DNA of 64,000 nt. Source: Strigamia acuminata. Lineage: Eukaryota; Arthropoda; Chilopoda; Geophilomorpha; Linotaeniidae. This document shows positions 1 through 10,500 of this stretch, one piece after another. How positions within the stretch are numbered: position 1 is the first letter of the stretch; every line of letters begins with the position of its first letter. The DNA lies in the NCBI GenBank assembly GCA_949358305.1, contig OX442314.1:39157211-39221210 (forward strand). The letters are read 5' to 3'. A model generated the notes under the pieces. The model made no database searches, had not been told where the DNA came from, and was given only the letters and a program-made list of their open reading frames with translations. The position numbers and the translations under genes were made by a program.

Positions 1-247
1 GTCGTGGAAGCGACCGTCCGACTTGCTGGCTAGAAGAGAACTGTCTTCGCCTCGTGGGCCTCTGCGGGGCCCACCCACTTCCGGAAGGGCACTTCCGAGT
101 CCCAATTGGCCGAAGCCAACGGCCCGCAGCTCCACCTGGTTGCGGGGGACCGCAACAGGTTGCGCACGAGAAACCCGTGGTGCGCGAGAGCTGTGGAGTG
201 CCGTGTGTCGCAGGCAAGTGATCAGCCTGCGTGGGCAGCTGGTCACA
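1..247 (-). mobile_element. LTR fragment, TGTGACC...CTCACA family
   Basis: GC-rich segment ending in CAGCTGGTCACA. The same sequence recurs near 16.1, 24.4, 28.4, 35.4 and (inverted) 36.2 and 0.9 kb. The complete copy at 28444-29022 shows that this family is an LTR running TGTGACCAGC to ACTCACA on the minus strand. This copy is cut off by the window start. The open frame across it is an artefact of the GC-rich repeat. Confidence 0.7.
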
Positions 248-919
248 AAATAAAAAATTTAAAAATTTAATTACAAACAACAACATTTTTCACACAACCT
301 TTTTCTGCATCACCACTGAATCAATAAATAAATAAGTATAAACATAAATATCAATATAAATATATAAATAAAAATAAAAATAAATAAAATAAAAAATATT
401 TTTTGATTTACAGGCACATGTTGCGCTATTTGGGATTAAATTAATTAATTTCGTAGTAATTACGTTGTAATCAGTCTTAAAAATGACCCAATCAGTCGTA
501 AATAACTTAAATCCGATGTAATTAATCATATTTATAACGTATTTCGTGTTAATTAAATCGAATTAACACGTTTTTCTCGATTTTTGTCGTAAGTTAATGC
601 AAATTAACATGCTTTTCATGTGCCGATTTGAACAGTGTGCTTGGTATGGGAAAGTGAAACGTGCAGCCGTTTTGCTGTCATCATCATCATCATTGGTGAT
701 TTGGTGTGAACACTGGCAGCGGTTGCTTGAAGCATTTTGAGCCAAAGTGCGAGCCATTGCATAGGAAACAACCAATGTTAATGGCATGTTTTGTGGACAT
801 GTTATTCCTGGGCAGTTGAAACAGCCACCCACAAAAGTGTCGAATGTGTGTGTTGCGGCCCCGGATGTGGTCGTAAGTGTTGGTGTGAGCATATCTAAAC
901 TGTCGCCGGTTCTACATAT
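248..919. other. AT-rich stretch without recognisable gene
   Basis: Very AT-rich to about 640, then moderately mixed sequence with a short CAT run near 680. The open frames have no recognisable domain on either strand. Confidence 0.5.
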
Positions 920-1100
920 TGTGACCAGCTGCCCCTGCGCGCTGATCACTGCCCTGCAACGCAAGCTCTCGCATCTCTCGCGCACCTGTTGCGGTTCTCT
1001 GCAACCAAGTATAGCTGTGCGCCCTTGATTGTTTCAATCACGGAAGTGACCCTACCGGAAGTGGGGGGCCTCATAGCGACCCACGAGTTGTTACACAGCC
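920..1100 (+). mobile_element. LTR fragment, same family, opposite orientation
   Basis: Begins TGTGACCAGCTGCCCC and continues through the CGGAAGTGACCC and CGGAAGTGGG blocks that define this LTR family. It is inverted relative to the copy at 1-247. It is truncated: the CTCACA end is absent. Confidence 0.65.
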
Positions 1101-1466
1101 AGCAAGGCGAACAACAAAAAACTTCTGTAGTTGGATACCGCGAGTGATGCCGATCACAGGAACAGAATTGATTTGAGTCTCAACCCATGATGGGTTTTCT
1201 GAAGCAACATTCCTTCGGAACTGCTGCAGTTTCTCCATCATTCGCGAGATTGACTGTGCAAACATTTGTCCATAGCAAGTTGATTCGTAAGGTATCGTAA
1301 GGTGGCCAATTCCTAGAAATCTATGGTGTAATCTGTAACATTCATCATTTCAAGAGTGACGTCGTAACCACGCACCCATTGGTGCTTTGACATAATATTA
1401 TTTTTTTTTAATTTTTTAATTATGGAGTTATAGTTTACATCTTACTCGAAATGGGTAGTAAAACGT
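1101..1466. other. unassigned stretch next to LTR fragment
   Basis: A 64-codon minus frame (1071-1265) has no recognisable domain. It is probably residual retroelement sequence, but I cannot show this. Confidence 0.3.
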
Positions 1467-1548
1467 GTCGTGATGACCGAGTGGTTAAGGTGTCTGACTC
1501 GAAATCAGATGGGATTTTCCCGCACAGGTTCGAATCCTGTTCACGACG
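1467..1548 (+). tRNA. tRNA-Ser (anticodon CGA)
   Basis: The 82-nt sequence folds as a class II tRNA. A 7-bp acceptor stem GTCGTGA/TCACGAC is perfect. The anticodon stem TCTGA/TCAGA closes the loop CTCGAAA, with anticodon CGA at 1500-1502. A variable arm (GGGATTTTCCC) of the type expected for serine tRNA follows, then the T-arm with GGTTCGAATCC. CCA is not encoded, as usual in eukaryotes, and there is no intron. It reads UCG codons. The A-box-like (TGACCGAGTGG) and B-box (GGTTCGAATCC) promoter elements are both present, so it is probably functional. Confidence 0.95.
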
Positions 1549-1553
1549 ATTTC

Positions 1554-1562
1554 TTTTTTTTT
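1554..1562 (+). terminator. RNA polymerase III terminator
   Basis: A run of nine T starts six bases after the tRNA discriminator base, as expected for pol III termination. Confidence 0.85.
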
Positions 1563-2170
1563 ATTTATTCAATATTTTCTAATTGCATGTCAATAGGTAG
1601 TACCACTAAGAAACTGCGAACAATACATTTGGTTTATCAAATTTTAAATAAAATTTTAAAAAGCAACAGAATGTTTATTTTTGTCGAAATTACGAATTAG
1701 GAAGCTCTCAATTTCAAGAGTGAATCTGACAGCAGTTTTTTCGAGTTACGAGCTCGTTTAAACGAGTTGTAAAGTTTTATTTTTTCTGGCCGACGAAGCC
1801 TCCGTAATTTAGATATGAGTAGCCTGCAAGATTTATTCTCCTTCGAACACAAATCTTGTTTTTGCTGGTGAGAACCCCGTACTCATAACGTTGTCCTCGA
1901 CAATGGAAGGCAGGTTGACGCGGATTAACTTGAACGTCTGTGCTTCGTTTTACATGGAATTTCGTCCTCGTCGGTTATATTTTAGACACTCTAAAATGTC
2001 GTGTGATGCAGGGATAATTTGAAGTCAGACGGGTATATTTTAATCGTTATGAAAACGTAAAAAAAAAATTTTTTTTTAAATATTCCTAACAATTTTTATT
2101 TTCTTCTAGCGGAAAGTTTCCTTCAATGTTTGTATCTAATCTTTTTCTTTAGCTTTGAGCATTATTAAGT
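1563..2170. other. intergenic, no gene seen
   Basis: AT-rich sequence with no recognisable coding frame, downstream of the tRNA gene. Confidence 0.5.
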
Positions 2171-2290
2171 TAGGGGGTGTAAAATCCAACTCTCTACCTC
2201 CACGTGGTCACCCCTGGATAAACTGAGCTCAAGACTTGGCTCAGTGAAACCAGAAGAGAACTCTGGTCATTTCTTCTAATAATCTAATTG
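2171..2290. mobile_element. LTR end fragment, GGGGGTGTAAAATCC family
   Basis: The sequence GGGGGTGTAAAATCCAACTC followed by CTCTACCTCC and GTGGTCACCCCTGG recurs at about 48872 and 55317. There it lies beside minus-strand gypsy remnants and looks like an LTR terminus (minus-strand end CCCAACA). Here only about 100 bp are alike. Confidence 0.5.
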
Positions 2291-2400
2291 ATAATAATTG
2301 TGTATTGTAAGCCCGCACTCCTTAATGGATGCGGCATTTACCTTTTTAAAGTGGCATTGACCTGACTGGCGACGTGGTGTTTTGACTTTGTCCAATATCA

Positions 2401-2508
2401 TTCCGAAAAGCCAGCTTTTCCAAACTCAATCTCGAATGGAGTGATGAATGCCGTTTTGACTCGGTCATGTTTCGCTATTGGAACTTGCCAGAATTTATTA
2501 AAAAATAC
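2401..2508 (-). pseudogene. gypsy reverse-transcriptase remnant
   Basis: The minus-strand translation contains FWQVPIAKHDRVKTAFIT. This matches the conserved Ty3/gypsy RT stretch (YWQ-I/V-P then KTAF) just before the usual GLYEF-MPFGL motif. The frame is lost after TPF and no catalytic YxDD remains, so it is a degenerate fragment. Confidence 0.6.
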
Positions 2509-2699
2509 ATAGAAAAATTGATTTGGCCACATTCCTTGAGGTATGATGATCTTTCCTGTGCTGACCTGCACGTGAAAAGGAATTATTTTTACTTTTATTA
2601 CGACGAGGTACCTCCAGACCTTCATCTTCATCAGAACTGTTGTTGCCATACTGTGTTTTCAAGTTTTAAGTTCTAAGTGTTTTCTGAGTTGTCCTCTGC

Positions 2700-3055
2700 C
2701 TGGTTTTTGTTTTCATCGGATTGAATATTGTCCTGGCTTCTACGTGTGAGCAAATCCAAAATTGCTACATCGTTTTAGTCTGCTCTGCTGGTCACTCTAA
2801 ACAGTATTTTGTTTCCTTCAACTCATAAACAAAAATTTAATCTATTTTAATATATTCTTTCACAATAACAGGTATTTTTTTTATTGCATGGCAATTAAAT
2901 TTATATTTGATTAGTGATTACTGTCAAAAATAAAAAAATAATTTAAAATAAAAACAAAATTGCGTCATGACTTGGTCGCTGCATTTTGCACAAAAGTAAG
3001 CATGTGCGCAAGGCAACATGGCTGTATTTCTGTCCTCCACCAGACAAACAACACA
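2700..3055. other. AT-rich intergenic stretch
   Basis: No recognisable coding or structural signal. Confidence 0.4.
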
Positions 3056-3540
3056 TTAGCCGGGCGATCCCACTGCTGTAGCGTCGTCTACCGACTCTGC
3101 ATCCAGCTCTCCTGCGGTGGCCAGTTCAGCCACCTTGGTCGCCACCACATTAGCACGTCGAGTAGCAGCCCCGCAGCTGCCTGTAGTTGCCCCTTCAAAG
3201 TCCCGCCCAAAGCTAGGTGTTACACACATCATGCGCAGTAATACGTCAGGTACACTGAGTAGACCAGACCGATACTTATCGGCGACCCTGAGCACTCTGC
3301 GGTCCGCTAGTGTATATTTCATCGGCCGCTCACGCCTCGCCAAATTCCCAACAAGGAGTTGTGCATACTCCTTTGAGTATGCCAGCTCCAAGGACCTAAA
3401 TGTGTCCTTAAAAGCCCAGGCATTCGGGTGGGCGACCTTCAGCTTGCGTTGCAATGCAGAGTGGAAAGATTCCACTGCGTTGTTGGTTTGGGCGCACTGG
3501 GTCGAACACAGAAAAACGTTCAGCTGTCACTCCCTCAAGC
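3056..3540 (-). pseudogene. MULE transposon protein C-terminal remnant
   Basis: The minus frame reads TNNAVESFHSALQRKL, then HPNAWAF and a helical stretch with QLLVGNLARR. This resembles the C-terminal region that follows the MULE transposase core in many arthropod Mutator-like elements (family recognition from memory, moderate certainty). The catalytic DDE core is not next to it and no terminal inverted repeats were found, so it is a fragment. Ala-rich sequence at its end may be low-complexity linker. Confidence 0.55.
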
Positions 3541-3839
3541 CACGTTTCATTCACTTACCAGAGGAACAGGTAAATCAATCTGTATGACTTCTCCGATAAT
3601 GTTACACTGGCTGATACTACATACATCAGCAAGTGCGACGTTGCGCTTTTTAATCTTGTGCAGTCCCTAGCGAGATTGGTTGGTGCGAATTGGCATGTCG
3701 CGCCAACCAATCTCGCGAGTATTACGCATCACCCTAATTGAATATTAAATATATAAAAAAAAAACAAGTTATTCTAAAATAATAATTCTAATAAAATTAA
3801 TAATAATAATAATGAGGATGATTCTGTTTTTAGTAGTTT

Positions 3840-4310
3840 AAACAGTGTCCATTCTTGTCAACCACTTTTTGAATGTGTCTTGGCATTGAGAGGATCAAAT
3901 TGGGGAGCTGTGCATCCAGCTGTTGCCATACATCTTAGATTTGAACCCATAATTCCTCTCCATTTGGTTGCCATTGGCTGAAATAATTTACTGAATTTAA
4001 AAAAAAAACAAGAATTTATTTCTACCTGTAGTTAATTTACTCTCTTCTGCAGGTTGAACTTTAAAATTGCCCAGATATTTTCAATGGTGTTCAAATCCGC
4101 ATTTCTAGCTGGCCACTCCAAAATTTCAATATTTTGTCCCATGTTTTGGGCCATCCATTGTTGGGTATTTCTGGCTGTGTGTGGGGGTGCTCTGTCATGC
4201 TGAAAGACCCAAGGCTGGGCACCAAATCGTCGTTCAGCACTGGGCAGTAAGGCCCGGCCAAGTGTTTCAACATACAGTACATAACTGAATTCAAAAATTC
4301 CGCCCATTGT
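3840..4310 (-). mobile_element. Tc1-like transposase remnant
   Basis: The minus frame 4032-4307 contains WVFQHDRAPPHTA (second catalytic Asp region of Tc1/mariner DDE transposases). It then has EWPARNADLNTIENIWAI, normally W-P-A-x-S-P-D-L-N-P-I-E-N-x-W, carrying the third acidic residue region. The N-terminal DNA-binding domain is absent. The frame runs directly into gypsy integrase sequence near 4300, so one element probably inserted into the other and both decayed. Confidence 0.75.
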
Positions 4311-4647
4311 CCGATTTTATGACCTCTGACAAACCCAATTCTGCAAATCTCTTCCTCAGTATCGCCACAGTCCCCTGACACGCGGTCGACGCCACCCCAT
4401 CCACAAACGGAAACCGGGAGTATTTTTCCACTAACACAAACAACATCTTTCCATCTGGAAAAGGTCTCAAAAAGTCCACAGCCAACCTCTGCCAAGGGCA
4501 ATCCGGCAACTCAGTCGTTTGTAGCGGCGTTCTTGTTGTTAATGGCACACTAGTTAGGCAAATACAATTTGCCACAGCTTGCTCCACTTGCACATCCAAA
4601 CCCGGAAACCACACCTTTAGCCTATGCGTCCCTGCCATTGTAGTCAA
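4291..4647 (-). pseudogene. Ty3/gypsy integrase remnant
   Basis: The frame reads KVWFPGLDVQVEQAV with a Cys spaced as in the HHCC zinc domain. It continues PWQRLAVDFLRPFPDGK (first catalytic Asp) and VLVEKYSRFPFVDGV, and ends in VIKSDNGRNF (second catalytic Asp). The glutamate part is missing because the frame ends at the junction with the Tc1 remnant. It lies on the same strand as the primer-binding site at 5453-5490, so both could come from one element. Confidence 0.75.
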
Positions 4648-4989
4648 TCCCTAGACTGCAGTGGGTAAGACCATATCCAGTCACAATGCATTGCTTTCGA
4701 TACATGGTAAGAGCGATACGGGAGTTGTTAATAAGACGGAGACGTCTTCTTCTACACTCACGTACGACATCCGCCTCTCGGGGACGATGGTTCACGTGGG
4801 TGTTTTCTTCCTCGGCTCTTCGTACGACGGCGAGGGTGAGCGTTCGCGCGCTCACGATGGCGATGGTTCACGACGGGCCTCTTCTCCACACAGGACGGTA
4901 ATGCACGTGTTATTAGCAGCGGCTAATACGAGCGAAAGCAACGAATGCTGTCCTTGCACAAATAGGCACAAGGAAAGCTGAGTCTCAAT

Positions 4990-5345
4990 TCACAATACTT
5001 TAAACACTATTAATACTTGCAGGAGTTTGCCAAGCAGTGATGTTGTGTGTTTGTATGTGAAATCCAGATTGAGCATTCGGAGCGCAGGCGTGAGCCGGGC
5101 ACGCTTCGAATTTGCGCAGATAATCTGCGCAATTAGCTTAAACTTGTGCAACAAAGGATTTATTGCACCATAACGGCTAATTACCGTTTTCACCCCAGAC
5201 AACCTGGGGTGAGATGTGCCTCGGGAAGTTTTCTCCCCTTGGTCACATGATCTGACTTGGCGGGTGCCAAGCCAAATTAATTTAGGAAATAAATAGATTC
5301 ACTTCCTAAATAGTGATGATATTTCGAGATCACCACATTCTAACT
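4990..5345. repeat. LTR-like repeat, copy 1 (inverted partner at 6890-7290)
   Basis: This sequence, compared with the reverse complement of 6890-7290, shares CTGCGCAATTAGCT, GTGCAACAAAGG-ATTTATTGCACCA, GTTTTCTCCCC, GTCACATGA, and a closing block with GATATTT and CGAGATCACCAC. Similar blocks occur at 15059-15430 and 60420-60705. The GTGGTGA hairpin and AATAAA-like sites suggest an LTR with a TSS/poly(A) hairpin. The frames inside it are not genes. Confidence 0.55.
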
Positions 5346-5452
5346 GATAACATATTGTCAATAAGTATTTCATCGTTGACCAAACTAAAGCATCAGATTG
5401 ATGGCACAATATCTGAGCATACAATGACTTCAATGATCTCGATTTTATGAGA

Positions 5453-5490
5453 TGCGAGAGGTCCCGGGTTCAAATCTCGGATGGCCCCCA
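5453..5490 (-). other. tRNA-Pro-like primer-binding site of an LTR element
   Basis: The plus strand reads TGCGAGAGGTCCCGGGTTCA then AATCTCGGATGGCCCCCA. From memory this is nearly the 3' half of eukaryotic tRNA-Pro including CCA. Read on the minus strand it lies just downstream of an LTR end (CTCACAAT), where a primer-binding site belongs. The likeness covers about 38 nt, longer than the usual 18-nt site. Confidence 0.65.
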
Positions 5491-5492
5491 AT

Positions 5493-5640
5493 TGTGAGTG
5501 GTGGTCAGTCAGCTCATGGCCAGAGGAGGATGATGAGGTGTTTGGACACCATTCACGATTAGATTAAGAACAACACAGAAAACGCACAGTGTGGATTGAT
5601 TATCTTTATTGCAGTTGTCTAAGGGGTTGCGCGTTTAGTG
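5493..5640 (-). mobile_element. LTR 3' part (minus orientation)
   Basis: Starts TGTGAGTGG and runs through AACACAGAAAACGCACAG and TTTATTGCAGTTGTCTAAGG, resembling the U5 side of the LTR family seen at 14668 and 28444. The far end of the LTR could not be fixed. Confidence 0.5.
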
Positions 5641-6889
5641 TTATCGTCTAGGTCAATGGGTTGCCTTTCTGCAACGCAGGCCAGTCCAATTGTTGACCAT
5701 GTGGTCGGAGAAAACATTGCCTGTCGGCATTGCAGCACAGCTATCAAGTTGCATCAAGTCATTGCAGATTTGAGAGCGATTTTGCTTCTTGTTGCGATGG
5801 CCGTTACCATAGTCATCTTTTATTTTTTGGTGTGCAGTTCCTGCATGGATTGTGAAAATCTGTAGACTATAATCACTGAAAAAAAAAGCACTTGTAAAAA
5901 ATTGTAAATACATATCACACTCTGGCAGCAATTTGAAGCAGTATAAAAGCCTTCATTTTCTTGTTGATAAATTAAAAATTTATAAGTTTTGAAAGTAATA
6001 ATAATTCAAAAGTTATATACTAGTATATTCTATAACAAAGTTTAGTAGGGCAAAAAAAAATACAAACACAAATTACAAAAGTTACGAAAAAAAGGACAGA
6101 CCTCTATTTGTAAAAACTTAGAAAAACATCAAAATATTTATTATTTGAAAAAGATTTAAAATACAAAATTCACATTATTTGAAAAAATTTATAAAAAATT
6201 AAAATATAGCCTACATTATTATTAATAAATTTATTCAATAAATTACTTGCTTCTATCATTCCAACACTAAGCAGTGGCACCTGTCCAGAATTTTATAGCA
6301 CACTTTCTCGAGTGCCTTCATTATGATTCATGAACAATTGGAGTGATGATAAAGCTTTCATTATCAGATTGTCCATCTAATCTTTCGACTACAGATTGGT
6401 TCTCATATTGGTTTGAATCTTGTGTTTGAGCTGTGGTGTTGGATTTTCTAGAGTGTATACAAGTAAAGTTGGGCAAATGTTGGATCGCTCATCCAAAACA
6501 TTATTGAATATATCATACCATGGACACTTATATTGGCTTAAAACAAATTTAGAAACATTTTAAACTACAAAATACAAATAAAAACCTTGTAGGGAAGCAA
6601 ATACTTTAGAATCAAGTTCAACACCTGCTCTTGTGCTGTTGTCCAGCCAATGTTTCACTTTTTTGTACATACCCTCCATTGTTTAGAATTTGTTTTTCAT
6701 CTGTAATGGTGTCAGTTTGGGAATACATCAGATCCTTCATCCAAAAACTGTTTAAAAAAAATCAATTTTTACTGCAACCCGTTAACATTTTAAAATTAAT
6801 TTAACAATGGCACAGGGCAAATTAAATTTTACACAACACAGAATTCAGATTTGTATTTTTAGACGTGATCCATAAAGTTCGAAGATTTG
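5641..6889. other. AT-rich stretch between LTR-like repeats
   Basis: No recognisable protein domain on either strand; frames are under 95 codons. It is probably retroelement-derived or intergenic. Confidence 0.4.
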
Positions 6890-7290
6890 GGAAACTGCTG
6901 TTAAGAAGCATCCTATCTTGTGGTGATCTCGATTTATTTCTGTGTTTGTTGTAAATAAATATCACCACTTAAAATATAAATTGTGTTATTTTATTTCACA
7001 ATAGTTTGGCATGTGCCAAACTCAGTCATGTGACTTGGGGGAGAAAACTCCCCAAGCACAGTTCACTCCAAATTGGCTGGGCTTCCAGCTAATTAACCGT
7101 TTTGGTGCAATAAATCCCTTTGTTGCACCAAACTGAGCTAATTGCGCAGGTTTACTGCACAACTCAGAAGTGTGCCAGGCTTGGAACCCCAATTTTGGCA
7201 CACACTTGAATATACACTGAAACTAACAACACACCTTGTCACTGCTACGCTCGAGAAACTCGCTAGTATTGATAGTGTTAACATTCATGT
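6890..7290. repeat. LTR-like repeat, copy 2 (inverted relative to 4990-5345)
   Basis: Contains GTGGTGATCTCG and AAATAAATATCACCAC, able to pair as a hairpin, followed by short inverted repeats (TTTGGCATGTGCCAAA; GGGGGAGAAAACTCCCC; GGTGCAATAAATCCC-TTTGTTGCACC). Several nested stem-loops fit an LTR R/U5 region. Confidence 0.55.
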
Positions 7291-7538
7291 ATTTTGAGAC
7301 CTCTGCTTGCTTTGCCCATCGTGTGAAGTTAGCACCCGTTTGCGCCTCGCGTGAATTAGCAACCAAATTGAAATGCTCCAAATTGAAATGCTGAGCACAA
7401 TTCGATTGGACGGTTCATTACCTTCTGAATGAAGCTTTTCTCTGAATATCCCTACCGAGGTTAAAATGTTTTGTTCTTTATAAAAAATAGTGTTTAGAAA
7501 TAAATAAATACTGGTAGTGTGTTCAATTTCAGTAATTT

Positions 7539-7544
7539 TTTATT
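7539..7544 (-). terminator. poly(A) signal of the repeat-protein gene
   Basis: AATAAA on the minus strand, 18 bases past the stop codon of the large minus-strand gene; a plausible cleavage signal with a very short 3' UTR. Confidence 0.55.
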
Positions 7545-7561
7545 CACATTATTCTTAAAGC

Positions 7562-10500
7562 TCAGCCAAAAATTCCCCGGAATAAATTCCCAGCGGCATA
7601 TGCTACGTTTGCTACGTAGTTTGCGGCTACTACCCTTCCCACAACGTTCGCAGCAGCGTACACAACTCCAGACACATAACTGGCGGCCGTTACAATTAAT
7701 CCAGCAACAAGAGTGCGCAACCAAGCGTACATGTATAAAAATATGCCACCGTACAATCTAGAAATGTCCAAAATAACTCTCGACTGCACTCTAAACAGCC
7801 TTAAATCATAATGCAGTCTGGATGCTGGCAACCGGATGTAAAACCAAATCTGTCCAGAGGCACTCGTCTGCTGCTGGAATTGCAAATTCTTATATACGGT
7901 CGACAGCATAAGATACGTGACTGTTTCAACGTCCACATTATTCAGTTGCACAGCGCGTCCTCCGTTGATCGAAGTGGCCAATATCAAATTGTTTTTCGCA
8001 TCGCGGGTTATCAATATTAAAGATTCGGCGGCAGCGGTCAGTTGCAGACCCGTGGCTCTGGCGGCTGCACTCAAAGAACGGAATTGGTAATCTCTCTTCA
8101 AGTTGACGGCAGCAAACACGTACGTTCCGTCCGGGGCTATTTTAGCGGCGTAGCGGAAATTCGGATCGGCGAAGATGGCCACGAGCAACTCGATGACGAC
8201 TGCCGGTTGGAAGTGCTCGAATTGCAATCCTTTGGTGCCGTAGCCGAGAAGAAGCGTGAGATCGCTCTTTCGGTGGATCGTTATGGAATTGCCTTGCTTT
8301 CGACGAAGGTCGTTGATTAGCTGGATGAATTTGGCTTTGACGTTCGTGAAGACGACAATGTTCGCGCCTTGTTTCAACACACGTTTGACCACGTGCACCT
8401 GGTAGTTGGTTCCCTGGGATACTTTTTGAATTTCAGTTTTTCTTTGCGGGTGCAGCAAAAACTGAATGAAAAATTCAATGGCGGACGATGAAAAGTGGTT
8501 GAAAGCCATCTTGTGCGACGTTGTTGCTAGAGCTAAACTGTAGTCTTTTCCAGTCGCCGTCAAAGTGAAGCTGAGCGACGAAATTTCCGGTTGGATTTTG
8601 ACGAGGAAGTTGTAAAAGTCGGGACTGACTTTGAAATTGTTGGAAGTGACGGCTGCACTGGGGAGTGCGATTCGAAATTTGCCGTAAGAGTCGATGTAAA
8701 TACGAGTGTGCACGTTTTTGGTGAGAATCAAAAAGAGAGGTTCGAAAACCAGTTTGGGGATGCCGGGAATCGTGCGCGAGGCTCCGTTCGTGTAGCCTAC
8801 CGTCAGGTCGAACGTGCCTGGTTTTCCGTGTCTCGCAGATGCGGAAATGACGTTCTTGGTAATGAAGGTGATTAATTTGACACTGTCCCCAGAAATCGTG
8901 AAGTCTCTAGTCGGTAAATTGAATCGCCGTAGAACTATCACTTCAACTCCGTCGCTGTCACGCTCGGTTTCGATCTTTGTGTCCGGATGCGAAAACAAAA
9001 CGTTGATGAATTCGATCGCGTATCTGTCGAGGTAGTGGAAATGTTGAATCTTCTTGGCGTCGAGATAAAAGTCGACGTCGAATCGGCCCAGGTTTTGATG
9101 GTCGGGCGTGATGTCGAAGCTCAAGCGCGGGTTTTTCACTTCCTTGATGAGGAAGGAAAGAACGTTCTTTGGTAGAGTTGTGAATTTCGGTTCGCTCGGT
9201 CGTTTGGGAATGACCAGCTTGTAATCGTCGTCCTCGGAGTAAATGTAGAACGGGAGTCGGGGATTGGTGACCACGTCGACCAAGAACTGAGCGGCGTTGG
9301 GTTTGATGTGCTTCAATGTTTTCTTTCCTTCAGGTGTGTCGAATTCGATGTCGAAGTATCCTTGTTTGTCTCGGATCAGTTTGATGTGGTTTACCGGCTT
9401 TCTGCGAAGATCGTTGATAAACTGTACTTTGTCGCTGCTGATCTTTACTTGGGTCGTTTGCGGGCTTTCCTTCGGTACGATGGCGCTCATCGAACCGTCG
9501 GCCTCCGGTTCGATCTTATAGGTCAAATCGGGCTTGGTCACGAGCGCGACTAACAACTCCAAAAGAGACGGGGTAATTTGGTTGAATTGTTTGCCGCCGA
9601 CGGAAATGGTAAATTGTCCGTGTTTGTCTGGCTCGATGGTGAAATCTGGGTTTTTCATACTACGCACGTCTTTAATAGTGTTTTTGGTGCCTGGAAGCAA
9701 AGCTACTTTGCGCTTGGTGTCATCTGTTTTCGGTACGATAAGAGTGACGCCGTATTCGTTTGGTTTCACGGAAAACGGCAGGTTGTCGTTTGCTACGAAG
9801 TCGATAATCAGACGAACGTCATCTGGCTTTATTTTCTGGTAGGTTTTGGGCTGGCCGTGTTCGGTGAGAGTGATCGAGTAATCTTGCTTTGTGGGATGGA
9901 TTTTGAGGGTGGTCCAGGGTTTTGATTTGATGGAAGAAATGATGTCGAAAACACGGTTGGGTATTTCGTAGTGGTGGTCGCCGGGCTTCGAGTGGGAAGG
10001 TAAAAATTGAATGCTGCCGTCTTTGGTCGGTTTGATTTCAAAATCAACGCTCGGTGTGAGGTAGAGTTGGGAAAGGATCGGAATCAGTTCGAAGCTTATG
10101 TCGGGGTAGGTTTGAGTTTTTGCTCCGTCTTTTAACTCGATCGTGAACGACCGCGGTTTTTTACCGGGCAGAAGATTGAACGTTAGGTACGGGTTTTTCT
10201 TCACACGGCCTATCAGTTCGAGAATGTTCGGTGCGAGTTTTGTTTTCACGGGTCTAGGGTGCTGTTTCGGCACGATTAAGTCGAGCTTTCCATTTTTGCC
10301 TGGCTTGATGTTGAATGGAAGAGAGTCGTCAGATTTCAGCCGAATGAGGGTCTCTACCGCGTCCGAAGGAAGATCTTTGAGTTTGTGCTCTTTTCCATTC
10401 CTTTTCGTGGTAAGAGTGAAATGCCCGTTTTTGTCCGGTGTAATTTCCAGTTGGGTCTTAGGGTCGTTCCTTATTGCATCGGTGACTTCAAGAACATCGG

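Noticed and set aside
290-985. Open frames of 79-140 codons in AT-rich and repeat DNA
   Set aside because: Low-complexity or LTR-derived translations (YIYIDIYVY type) with no domain.
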